In this document: in pieces, positions 46,781-58,104 of the stretch
Layout: each line of letters begins with the position of its first letter
Numbering within the stretch: position 1 is the first letter of the stretch
NCBI GenBank assembly: GCA_030247885.1
Contig: JAPDRO010000009.1
Coordinates: 1,168,082-1,232,081, forward strand
Length of the DNA: 64,000 bases
Reading direction: 5' to 3'
Source of the DNA: Taxawa tesnikishii (nom. ined.)
Lineage: Eukaryota; Ascomycota; Dothideomycetes; Dothideales
Made by a program: the position numbers and the translations under genes
The notes under the pieces: generated by a model
Seen by the model: only the letters and a program-made list of their open reading frames with translations
Databases searched by the model: none
Told to the model about the DNA's origin: nothing

Positions 46781-48539
46781 CTATATTATAGTTTTTAAGG
46801 TTACTTTGTAAATTTTAACTCTAGTATAAACTACTATCCTAGAAATTATAGTCTAGTTTTTATAGTCTAGTTTTCTACCTACTAATCGAGTTTTACTATT
46901 ATAATTAGACTTATATTAAGTGTACTTTAATACTTTTATTTAAGGATAAAGAAAAATCCTATTAGTTGATAAAATAGTAGTATTTTTAGAAACTATATTA
47001 AATAACTATATAGGCTCTAGTAATCTAGTATTATATAATCCTTAATACTAGATAGTAATATATATTTCTTATACGACTTATATAGTTCCTAAAGACGAAG
47101 TAAAGAGATACTTAGTAAAGTAGTATAAAGATTAGCCTTTAAAGTCGCGTAAAGAGACTATAGTATATTACTTCTAGTTACGCCTTACTTAACTTAACTA
47201 AGTTACTTTAGTTAACTCTAATAATTTTCTAATTCCTAGTCTACTAGTATATAATAGCCTTAAGTGTCGAGAGTATTAGTACTTCTATATAAGCGAAGTA
47301 AAGATAAAGGAATACTATTAAAATAACTATAAATAAATAAAGGTAAAAGGCGCCTAGTAAGATATAGTAAGTATCTAGATATTCTTCGATAGGCCTTATA
47401 GGAAGTTCTTCGAAGTAAAAGTAATTAAGAAAAAGAGAAAAATAAGCGGAATTAAAAATCGAAGCTTAAGTTAACTATCTAAGCTTTACTAAAAGAAAGT
47501 AAAAAGTAAGACTATAAAGAAGTAAAGTAAGTAACTTAAGTTAATGTTAATTAGTTTATAGTAGATAATATACTATAAATAAGGAAAATATAGTAAGTAA
47601 GGAAGTTCTTAAGTAAGAATATACTCGCTATTATAGCGTATAATAATAAGTTAAGTCTAAAGGAAGAAAGCTTAAAGCTAATATAAGAGTCTATCGAGCG
47701 TATCTTCTAATATTATAAAAAGAATATTACTAGTTAGTATAAGAATAAAGAGGATAATAACCTAGTACTTAGCTAGCTAAATAGTCCTTAATAAGAAAAG
47801 TTTAATCCCGAGCTATTTAGCGTTTACTATAAGTAATTAACGTATATTAAGTATACGAGCTATATAGTTTAGGTAATATATTACTTTATATAATTATAGT
47901 ACTCGGAGGATTAGTATAATTATAAACTATTAGAGTAAGAGCGTAAGAAACTATAGTAAATCTAGTACGTTATTAAGCTCGGCGAGGTAAATAAGGTAGT
48001 CTTAGACTCTTATATTTTCGATCTAGGCGTTTTATTTTAGACTTATAAAGTTAAAGTAAACTTTAAATTAGCGATTATATACTTTAGCGCGTCTTAAGTA
48101 TTAATAGCTAACGGAGTAAATACTACCTTCTTCCTAAGTATAAGTAAACTCTAGTTATACTACTATACTACGTATAATTATTATTATTTAAGTATACCTT
48201 ATTAGCTACTACGCGCTCGTAAATTATCGACTTATACGTAATATTTCTCGACGTATATTACTAGTAGCTCGTTAATAGGAGACTAATGCTATTTTACTTT
48301 ATTAATAATTTACTTACTTATACCCTTAATACTAGTAGAAATATAAGTAGTAAACCTCGAGTCTAGTAGTTAGTAAACTAGTAGATAATAATTTATATAA
48401 GTTAATATTTCCTATTAAGTAAGTTAAGAACGTTCGTAAATTAGCTATATAATAATATAAAGGAAGTACTTTATAAAGATCTAATGTTCTTACTTAATCT
48501 ATTTAAGATTAAATATATTAACTTAACGTAAACTACGAG

Positions 48540-50080
48540 GAAGCTAGCTAGGTAAAGTAACTAGCTACTTAAACGCGACCTTCTTATCTTTATATATTAC
48601 TACTATTAACTATAAGTACTCCTATACCTAGTAAGTCGGCTTATACTAAATCTAATATTTAGAGTATACTTTCTACCTTACGAAAAAGGACTACGCCTTA
48701 ATTTAATAAGCTACTTATATATATAGTATACTTTACTAAACTTTACGTAATCGTATAGCCGGATATAATTCGCGCGCGAGAGCGTATAAAATAAAGTAGA
48801 TTCTCTCGAACGCTAAAGAAAGTATATTAGTATAATAAATTACGCGTCTTATACGTACTAGTTTCTTTACTTCGCCTACGTTAGTAGTATAAATAGCTAA
48901 GGAAATTCGACGTAGTTACGTTTAACTATTAAAGACTTTACGATTATTACTTTAACTAATTAGTAAGAAGTAACTTAACTACTTTAAAACTCGCTATCTT
49001 AATATCGCAGGTATTTAGACTCGTTAAATTAAGAGCGCGCTTTAACGCGATAAGTTATAACGCTATAAAGAGGTAATTTAACGTAGTAACGAAGCTATTC
49101 TTATAGTACTAGTATCCTCCGGAGCGCGTCTATAATATAAACGAGTCTAGCTTTATAGTTAAAGTAAGTTAGTTATTAAAAGCTTTAGTTAATATTTACA
49201 AAGTATTTAGCTAAAAGTAAATCGGAGGCTAATAAGAGTAAATAACTATAGTTAAGTATATAAGCGCTACTAGGGAAGCTATATTACCCTTAATTATCTT
49301 TAAGGCTAAATATACTAACACGGCGTAGATACTTACTAATATACTATAAGACTAAAAGTTCTCGACTAGTAATAGTAGCTAGACGTCTAATAACTATAGT
49401 TATAAGTAACTAACTACTATTTTCGAGTTATTAATATAGCCTAACGACCTTATAATATAGCGACTACTAATTATAGATAGTTATAATAGTTATATTACTA
49501 TAAAGGTAATCGCCTTTTATATAGGGAATATAATCGACTTACTTATCTTACTACCTTATTACTCGTATATACTCTAGCTACTTAATATTAGCGTCTTTAC
49601 TCTATTAAAGCGCGCGCTAGCTTCGGAAACTAATACTACTTTACGACTCGACTTAGGCTATATATTACGTATAGAATAAACGAAGATATATATTTAAGTA
49701 AAAAATAGAGCGCTTACTATATATAATATCCTTAGTAAATAGAAAGGCGCTAGCCTTAAGCTTCTAAGTTTTATAATAGTACTTAATAAGCTACTTATAA
49801 AGTTAACTATTACAAATATATAACCTTATATACTTCTATAATAACTCGATTTAAATCTCTTACTACTAGATAGCTTTCCTCTAGATAGTACTAAACTATA
49901 TAAAGTAAATATAGCGCTTAACTTAGTTATTAAAGTTACGTAGGACTTACCTTCTTTAGTAAAGTAGTATATAAAGTAAATAAGTCGCTTTACTAAAATA
50001 ACGTATAGTAAGAACGTTATATTACGGAAGTAACTAAAAGAGTAGTAAAAGCTTCTTAATATATAAAAGGCTCGAAAGAA
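48540..50080 (+). pseudogene. RIP-mutated pogo/Fot1-type transposase, copy 2
   Basis: Direct repeat of copy 1 about 3.3 kb downstream, same strand. Shared landmarks include a TTCTTTACTTCGCCTACGTT block near 48860, a TATAATATAAACGAGTCTAG block near 49130 (first Asp region) and an AATATAATCGACTTACTTAT block near 49525. It is RIP-mutated at a different set of sites from copy 1, so the two were hit independently. Confidence 0.62.
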
Positions 50081-52540
50081 AGAAAAGTAAGTCGTATTAA
50101 AGGGAAGGTTCGTATTTAGTACTTACGAAGTACTTAAGATAGCGAAGGTAATAAAAGCGAATTTAGCTACTAAAAAGCTACGTAGACGACTACGTAAGCG
50201 TACAATTAAGGAAGTACTTAAGAATAAGGAAGATAAAGTACTTAAAAGTATATATAGCGACTTAGATTCTAACTATATTGTTATTATAATACGTAGATAG
50301 CGATTAAAGCTAGAGAGTTTATATTCTAATAGTCGAATACTTTACTTAGCTAACTTCCTTATAGTTTATATTATAGGAGCTAGTCGACAATATAAATAAT
50401 AATATAGTTAGGAAGTTATTTATTAATAATTCGCGTAATAGCTTAAGTAGAGAATATAAAAGGATACTAGCGAAGATAATAGTATTACTAAGTAAGAGTA
50501 GGCTCCTTTAGTAAGGCCTAGATAAACTAAAAGTAAGAAGTAAAATATAAAGTAAGTATTAAGTTTAATTAAAGCGTTTTTAAGCGATATTATTTCCCTT
50601 AGTATATATTTATAATAGAGTACTAGTACGGGGTATAGAGATCCTAACTATTCGCTATATTAATACGATATAAAATATACGTAATATCTTTATTCTTATT
50701 ATAAGATAATAGCCGCCTAGTCTAAATAGATAGTTATATAACTTATTAAGCTAAGTAGAGAATCTCTTTATTTCCTAGCTACTATTATAAATAGCTTAAT
50801 TAATTAATAAGTTATAGTTAGTTCTACTATATATTTAGTTATAGTTAAGTACTTAGTTTAACTATTCTTAATAAATAGGTAATATAAGTAATAGTATATT
50901 ATAAATCGTAGACTTTAACTAAGTAATATAAAGTTATCTTACGCTTTTTACTAAGCCGAGTTAGCTAACTACTTATCGCCTATTTTACTAACATATTACT
51001 ATTCGTAATTCTAGTTAATTATAATAGTATTCCTTAGTCTCTTTATAGCTTCTTTTAAGTTAATAAGAAAGGTATTTAGAAAACGTTAAAAGTAATAAAG
51101 TATCTAGCTAAAGAGATATCTATTTATATAAGCTTTCGAATAACGATTTAAGACTACTAATATATAACTAAAGTAATTAACTATAAGTATATACGAAGCC
51201 TTATAAGTAACGCTAATAATAATATTAATAATATTTATAACTTAGTAGTAACTTATAACTTATAGATAGCTAATAATATATATAAGATTAATACTTTAAT
51301 ACTACGTAGTCTTACTACGCGCTTAATTAACGCCTTTTATACTATTATAAATTGCTAGTACTAGTTCTTATATATTAATAGCTAATAGCTTAGTAATAGT
51401 AAAGGTAAGTATCGTTACTTATTATAAACTAGTCCTTTACTTATAGCTAAATAAGTACGAGTTAAAAGAAAGACTAAAGATATTATTAATATTTATATTA
51501 CCTTAGAAAGACTACTTAGTCCTAGAAGTAACTTTTAAAGTAAGGAGTAAAAGGAAATAATAATAGTAGTTACGAAAGGTATTAGTCTTTTTATTATTAT
51601 CTTACTAACTAGTAAAAGAAAGAATCTAGTCTTTTAGTTACTTATAAGCTTTTCTAATACTCGGATAACTATTATTATTATTCTATTTAAGATAACGAAC
51701 GCTAGTCTAAGTAAAAGGCGTTTTTTTATTAGTATTATAAAATACGTAGGGCTAGCGTTACTATAGTATTTTTCATTATAAGGGGTAAAAAGGCGTTTCT
51801 ATATAGAAGTAAATAGGCGTTTTATTCCCGCGTCGAATCCGTCTTAAATTTAGATATATTTATCGCATATATAAGCCGTAGCTCTAATCGTAATTTTAAG
51901 GTTAAAATTAGAGACTAAGGGGTACTTAGAGTTACGTTAAAGTTACGAGTTAAAGGGTTTAATATTCGTAAAATATAACTATATAACTACTAAGCTAGTA
52001 GAGAAAGTAAAGGTAATAACGTTAATTTTAAGTTAGAGTTAAGAATACTAATATTACGTTATATAGTAAAGTCGAGTACTTATATTACGTTAAGGAAATA
52101 AATAAACGTCTATATAGAATATAAAGAGAAAATATATAAACTATTTATATACTTTATTCGCTATTATTACTTATACTACGTTTCTATAACTCGTTTACTA
52201 TTATATTATAAGTATTATAACATATTTAACGACGTATTTAATATTATTAAAGTAATAGACGTTACGTAATATATCAGTATTTACTAGAGTATAAGGTATT
52301 AATATACTAGGAATATAAGTATAGAGTTTAGCCGCGTAAGATTATTACTTATTTTAAAGGTAAATAGTATAAAATAAGTTATAAAGAAGCAAAAGGTATT
52401 TCGTAAGAGGCTAGTACTTAGTTTAAAGGGTTATAAGTAAATCCAAATAAGTTTAAAGTACTAAATATAATATAAGACGAAATCGTATAGTTACTAATAT
52501 TTAAAGACGACTAATAGTATTAAATAGACTTATAGAATTA

Positions 52541-52585
52541 CTAACGTAGTTCACCACCGAGCGGCCAACCACCACCGAGTGGCCC
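52541..52585 (+). repeat. terminal inverted repeat, left, of the Fot1-type element
   Basis: 45 bases, perfect inverted match to 54348-54392, with a two-unit CACCACCGAGYGGCC array. Confidence 0.92.
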
Positions 52586-52666
52586 ACCCCACTAAAGTTG
52601 CGTCTATTACATGTCTATTACCTCCGCACCACTACACTCTGCTGCAATCTGCCAGGCACTACAGTA

Positions 52667-54307
52667 CTATTCAGAAGCGTCGCTATCGCCTGGATCTACT
52701 ATTTCTGCAGTGCAGGTGCGCTTGTTGTGGCCAGTCTTGCCGCAACGCCCGCAGTGCCTCTGCGCGCGCGCCCTCTTTGCAGGCTGTTCAGCTGCCTCCT
52801 CACCACCACCCTCCTTCTCAGCAATCAGATCCAATACGTCGCCTACTGCAAGGCTCTCCTCTGTGCGAACATACTTCCTCTTGCGTTTGCGCTGCTCTGT
52901 TGCTGCCTCTATTGCCTTGCGAAGACCTGCGATTTCCCTGGTCTGCAACACTGAATTATGACCTATGATAGCTATGCCTTTGGCAAGCGAATTGACAGCC
53001 TGCAGAAGAGGTGAAACAGGCGATTCTCTGTGCTGTTGTATGCGCTCGCGGACTAGTGTTGATTGGGCCTCTATCTCCTGCAGGTTGCCTGGTGTTTTGG
53101 ATTCCCATAGGGTGGCCTCTACCGGTGGAGGTGTTGGCGTGCGAAGCACCACATCAAGCTTCGATAGCACTCGCTCTGGGTCGTGGGGACCAACCCAGCG
53201 CCTCTGAAGCTTGCCTGGATATTCTCCTTTGTGATTGCCTTGTCGAAAGCGATATGAAAGGCTGGCAAGAAGCTCTCTTTCTTGACTTGCGTGACTGAGT
53301 ACCGTGACCAGCTGTCAATCTCCGTGTAGTACGCCCGCTTCAGGGGGCAAAACAGCCCACGTCAAGCGGCTGCAACAGGTGCGATGAGTGTGGAGGCATG
53401 CAGAGAACAACAATCTTCTGTTCCTCACAGTACTTGTGGAAACTGTGACTATTGTGGCTCTCATGGCCGTCCACAATCAGTAGACGATACATTCCTATAG
53501 TACGCCCCTTTGTATGCGCGTCAAAGTGCTTTAACCACCTGATAGCAAGCTCATTTGACGTCCAGCCGTTAGGGCTAGTCTCGATAACCCAATCACGAGG
53601 CAGGCCTGGGTACCAGCTTGATATGAGGACCTTGCCGCCGAAGATGATAAAGGGTGGGATAGCCCACCCACTAGCGCAGATGCCCTGGATGATTGTAACC
53701 CACTCCCGGTTGCCCGGCTGTATCTTCTTTGGATTGTTCCGCTTCTCAGTGCCTGTGAAGACCATATGAGCGTTTATCACGCCCATCATGAAGCCTGTCT
53801 CATCAAAGTTGTGTGTGTCTTCATCCAGGATGCCGTACTTCGCCTTTGTGTCCTCTACAAGCTTGAACCAGGGCGCTATAACGCGTGCATCTTCGTTCAA
53901 GGCTCGCTGACGATCGTATGGACGGCTGCGTCGAAGCTTGATATCGTCGATACGCGTCTTGAACCTGTCTACCCAGTTCTTGCCAACGGGCCCTTTCCAC
54001 GCGCGGCGCGTAGATCATTGGCCATTTCTCCGACCATAGTCCTTGTAGCGCCTATCCCTCGCGCATCTAGCTCAAGTATGCGTCGCACAACTGCGTCCTC
54101 TTCTAGGCTACTAAGGTTCCTGCAGTTGGGCTGAGTATCGCGTCGTGAGAGGGTTCCGTCGCGTCGTCGTCTTAGCGTCGTTCGGGGGACGTCAAACGCT
54201 CTGCTTGCGTGTCTCGTAGTATCTGGTGTCTTGGCTTGGGTAGCCTGGATAGCAAGGGACAGTGTGCCTTCGTTGTAGGTCTTCTGCGCGTTACGTGGTG
54301 GTGGCAT
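52667..54307 (-). CDS. Fot1-type DDE transposase with zinc knuckle, three one-base frame breaks
   Basis: ATG at 54305-54307 (MPPPRNAQKTYNEGTLSLAI). The N-terminus has an HTH (ASRAFDVPRTTLRRR) and a CENP-B-like HTH (RTMVGEMANDL). After a break at GGGCCC (53988-53993) the next frame carries GKNWVDRFKTRI and the DDE_1 core: NFDETGFMMGV (first Asp), LLIVDGHESH (second Asp), MPPHSSHLLQPLDVGCF (third Asp). A break at G5 (53343-53347) leads to KRAYYTEIDSWSR, and one at G4 (53185-53188) to LSKLDVVLRTPTPPP. The C-terminus has a zinc knuckle, CGRCGKTGHNKRTC, before the stop at 52667. Each break is mended by one extra base in a G/C run, so the real gene is probably intact, ~547 residues. Confidence 0.85.
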
Positions 54308-54347
54308 TGTAGGCAATAGACATGTAATAGGCAAAGGTTGGTGAGGC

Positions 54348-54392
54348 GGGCCACTCGGTGGTGGTTGGCCGCTCGGTGGTGAACTACGTTAG
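54348..54392 (-). repeat. terminal inverted repeat, right, of the Fot1-type element
   Basis: 45 bases, perfect inverted match to 52541-52585; the next base inward differs (A versus G). Confidence 0.92.
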
Positions 54393-57300
54393 TATATTTA
54401 ACAGATAAATAAAAATATTAGTAAATATTATCGTAAAACTTATAGTTAAATATAATATAAGCGAGAGGAGCGCCCGACTAACGTAAAGTAAGTAGAAGCT
54501 AAGAACGAAGTAATACTACTATAAAAGATAGTTAAGTACTAAAGGATTTTTATCTACTAGGCCTATTTAGCGTTTTTCGAGGTAAGAGAACGTAAGTAAA
54601 GAGTATAAGAAGGTAGCAAGGTACAAGATATTCCGAATAGTAAGACGATATAGTCCTAGTTTATAGCTAAGGTAGTTAAGAATATAAATAGTATTAAGGC
54701 GAAGATAAAGGTAAAAATCGACGAAAAAGAAACGAATAAAGTAAGCTAGTAGTTAAATAAAATAAAATAAGACGCGTATTTAGTAAAGTTAGACTATAAG
54801 TAGTTAATAGTAAGCGTAAACTAGTTAGACGAAACGAAGGAGTTAATAGAAGTAGTAATTTAAAGGATAATAAAGAAGTTAGCCTATATAATATAGTAAA
54901 TAGTAAGATAGTAAGCTAAGTATTTTATATATATTAAGGTAATCTAAATAAAAGACAAGTAGACGAAGTATATACTATTAATAGCGTACTAAAACGTAAA
55001 GGGAATATTAATATATACGTAGCTATAAAAGTAGTTATTAATATTTTTCGCGCGGACTATATATAAGAAGTATAAGTAAGATAGTTCGAAGTACTAGTTT
55101 AATAGGAAGTAATAAAGAGCGTAAAAGGTATTATAAAGGTAAGTAAAGTAAATAGTAGTATATTTACAATTAATATAACTATAAGTAAGGAGTATTCTAG
55201 CTAAATAAGAGCGTAATAAATAAGTAATACTAAAGGACGAAGAAGAGTTAAGAGTAAGTAAAGGAGAAGAATAAGCTAAAAGGGCAAATACGAAAGAATA
55301 GGGAAAGTTATTAAAAGTAAAAGAAACGTATTTAGAATTTTATATTATATTATTAAATTAAAGTAATATAGCGAAAGATTATAAGTACGCGATAGTTTAT
55401 ACTATAACTATTTTAGAAGTTAAAGAAAGAGAATAAAAGGAGACGAATAGTTACTTACTAATTTTATTTAAGTTAATTAAGATTTCGTAGTTTATAGTCG
55501 TATAAAAGGCGTTTTAAGACGAGGGACTAAAGGAAATAAAAGACGAATAAGCGAAAGGAGTAAATAGTAATAAAGAAGATAATAATAGCGATAGTAATTA
55601 TAAGACTATTATTAGTAATATAGCGTAGTCGGAGGGAAGAGAGGAGTAATTATAGTAGTTAAGGAGATAGTAGACTAATTTATAGTACGTAAGATAAGTT
55701 TACTAATATAGTAAATATTAAATTTAAGGATATACGAGTTAAAGATCTATTATAATACGACGGCGAAAGGAAACGTAGATTAAGTAAAGGGTAATATAAT
55801 ATAGTATAAAGTATTATAGTTTAGTATAAATATATTTTATAGATTTATATATAAGTTAATAGTAAATATAAAGCGCTAGTTAAAAGAAGAGTTATTATAC
55901 GGATTTCGGGCGCTATAGATCCTATAGTAAACGTTACGTAACGACGCTAATAATACTACGTATAAATAGAGTTTTTTATAAGACGAGAGAAATTAGTTAA
56001 ATATAATCGAGTAGACGTAGTTATTTAATATAATCTAAAGTAACGTATAAGTAAGGGAAAGGTTTATTAAGTTAAAAACATTAGAAATTAAGAGGGCGAA
56101 AGTAAAGGAGTATATAGTTAACGTAGTAGAGTTTAAAGCGAAGTTATTAGTATTAATATACGTTATAAGTAGTTAACTAGCGAGGGCGCTAGAGTTATTA
56201 AGTATAAGGTATAATAACATAGTTAAGAGAAAGTATAAAAACGTATTTATAAAGGACGAGTTAGTAGTATTTATAACGAGGTACTATAAGGAGTATTTTA
56301 TAAGTAAAGACGTTAAGATTATTTACTAGTATTTACTTAGAAAGGTAAGGGATATATTAGTTAAGTATTTATAGTTAGTATTACCGTTTTAGATAGTATT
56401 AAAAAGTAGTTTTAGCTAGACTAGGAGGAATAGTAGAGCGTTTCTAATTATTTATAATACTAAGACGTAGGACTATATAATAAGAAGTAAATATTAGTAA
56501 GAATATAGTAAGTAATTAAGTAAGAAAGTACGAAAGAGTTAAGATAAGAATTAAGTATCTAGTTATATCGTAAGTTAACTATTAAAATTAGTTAGAAGTT
56601 TATACGAAAGGTAATATCGTTCGAGTAAGATAAGGACGACGAGGATAATAAGAATAGTAATTAAAACGAGGATAACGTCGAGGAGAAGTTAAAGTTAATT
56701 ATAAATAAGTAAGTAAAATATACGTTATACGTAGTAAGTATAATATACGCTAGGTTATTAAATAAGATAAATAGTAGTATAATAGAAAAGAGGAAGTAAT
56801 TTAAGTAGTCTAGTACTATATAGTACGCGTTTTTAGAGTTCGCGTTAGTAGTAAAAGAGAAAGATAAGTATAAGTATAATATAAATATAAGACGAAAACG
56901 TAAGATAAGGGAGCTAATAATAGTATAAGAAAACTAAGCTAAATAAGTACGCGTAGCTAAGTAAAAGTTATTACGTATTACAAATACAAAATAATAGTTA
57001 AAGGAAATAATAAAGTTAAAGGTAAAGTTTAAAGGTATATAAAAGCTAGCGATCGAGGTAATTATATAAGGTAAGCCTAAGGTAATAGTAGTTATAATAA
57101 TAAGAGAAAGTAAGAATATATTATTTATATTACTAGTAATATACGTACTAGGTAAGTTAATAGTTATAATAGTACTATTAGTAGTATTATAGCAAAATAT
57201 AATATAGCGTTATAAGTAAGTAAGTATTACGTATATAAAGTAAGAGGTATACTAGTAAGTAGACGACGTAACGATAATATTTATAATACTAAAGTTAGTA

Positions 57301-57655
57301 GTTAGTAAAGGGTTTAATACGTATATAAACTAAGTAAAGAGGAAGTTAAATAGGATCGTAATTGACGAGTATTACGTTATTTTAAACAATAATTTAAGTT
57401 TCTATAAGCGTATAAGTTAAATAAGTAAGTTAGTAAATACGGAGGTATAAATAGTATTATTAATAGCGACGTTATTACCGTCGAAGGAGGCGGAGTTATA
57501 AAGGAAGATATATTAGAGTAAGAAGGAAGTAAGGATATTTAGGGCGAAAATAACGAGGAAGAAAATTAAGTATAAAGTAGTAGAAGTAAAAGGGAAGACG
57601 CGGCAAGAGTATAAGGAGTTTATAGTAGAGTTTATAAGAAGGAAATACTACTCGT
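54393..57655 (+). pseudogene. RIP-degraded relic, probably of a telomere-linked helicase N-terminal region
   Basis: No open frame survives and CA/TG are nearly absent. One frame at about 56272-56395 reads TRYYKEYFISKDVKIIY, a stop, then YLLRKVRDILVKYL, a stop, then LVLPF. This parallels VKYHKGQ...NPVGDLLLDYLVYVVPL of the intact helicase gene at 60118-60237. An earlier frame near 54900-55060 (IWRTMKKLAYII-like, ILLIAYQNVKG) parallels its preceding part less clearly. I infer a second, RIP-killed helicase copy; before the Fot1 insertion it was continuous with the block ending at 52540. The right edge is sharp at about 57655. Alternative: an unrelated repeat with chance similarity. Confidence 0.45.
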
Positions 57656-58104
57656 AGAAGTCAAACGAATGGCCACGATTCGTTTGCTTTTGCGTGGGCT
57701 ATAACCCTAAGGGTTAGAGGAACGACCACGATTCGTTTGCACCTGTTGACCACGATTCGTTTGCCTTCCCGAGCCCCAACCTTCTCGAAACCCACACACT
57801 ATACTGTCATAAGGTTATTCTCTCTGCATGCCAAACACCACTCATATATATGCCATATACATGGAACATCAAGGGCGGCGGTCTTAAAAGGAAAAAGATG
57901 AGGCGCCTTGTGCATAGGCCACTCCCGCATTTTCGCAGGGCGGCCTCTCCAAACAAAGACCAGCCCTGTGTCTATGCGACGTGATCAGTACGCTCTAAAC
58001 AATTGATCCTGAGCATCACATGGATCCTTTAAATCCTTAGAAAGGTAATATAGCTATGTCTGGCCTCGCAAGTATGGCAGCCGTGAAGGCAAGCCAAGAC
58101 TCAG
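57656..58104. promoter_or_regulatory. helicase upstream region with direct repeats
   Basis: Normal composition returns abruptly. Three copies of (GA)CCACGATTCGTTTGC lie at 57672-57687, 57724-57740 and 57748-57764. The first is also half of an inverted repeat (CAAACGAAT...ATTCGTTTG at 57662-57686). Between copies 1 and 2 is a head-to-head telomere unit, CCCTAAGGGTTAG, at 57705-57717. The region ends at the helicase start codon and must contain its promoter. Confidence 0.55.

Larger units (their letters stand above)
42810..52540. mobile_element. RIP-degraded block of nested repeats
   Basis: About 9.7 kb almost without CA or TG dinucleotides, with TA everywhere and CG retained. No open frames survive. 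Inside I can recognise two related pogo-type transposase relics (45200-46780 and 48540-50080) and a degenerate tandem duplication (44360-44760). The stretches 42850-44350, 46800-48500 and 50100-51900 are also repeat-derived by their mutation pattern, but I recognise nothing in them. Confidence 0.85.
52541..54392 (-). mobile_element. recent Fot1-type DNA transposon inserted into RIP-degraded DNA
   Basis: The element is 1852 bp with TA on each side (52539-52540, 54393-54394). The first 45 bases (CTAACGTAGTTCACCACCGA...) are a perfect inverted copy of the last 45. Each end carries two tandem CACCACCGAGYGGCC units, a likely transposase-binding array. Composition inside is normal, in sharp contrast to the CA/TG-free sequence on both sides, so it arrived after RIP had acted there. 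Its transposase differs from that of the 38-kb element. Confidence 0.92.

Noticed and set aside
28033-57655. Centromere or organelle insertion as explanation of the AT-rich blocks
   Set aside because: CG stays common while CA and TG vanish, transposase motifs are readable, and inserted elements have TA duplications; this is RIP of repeats.
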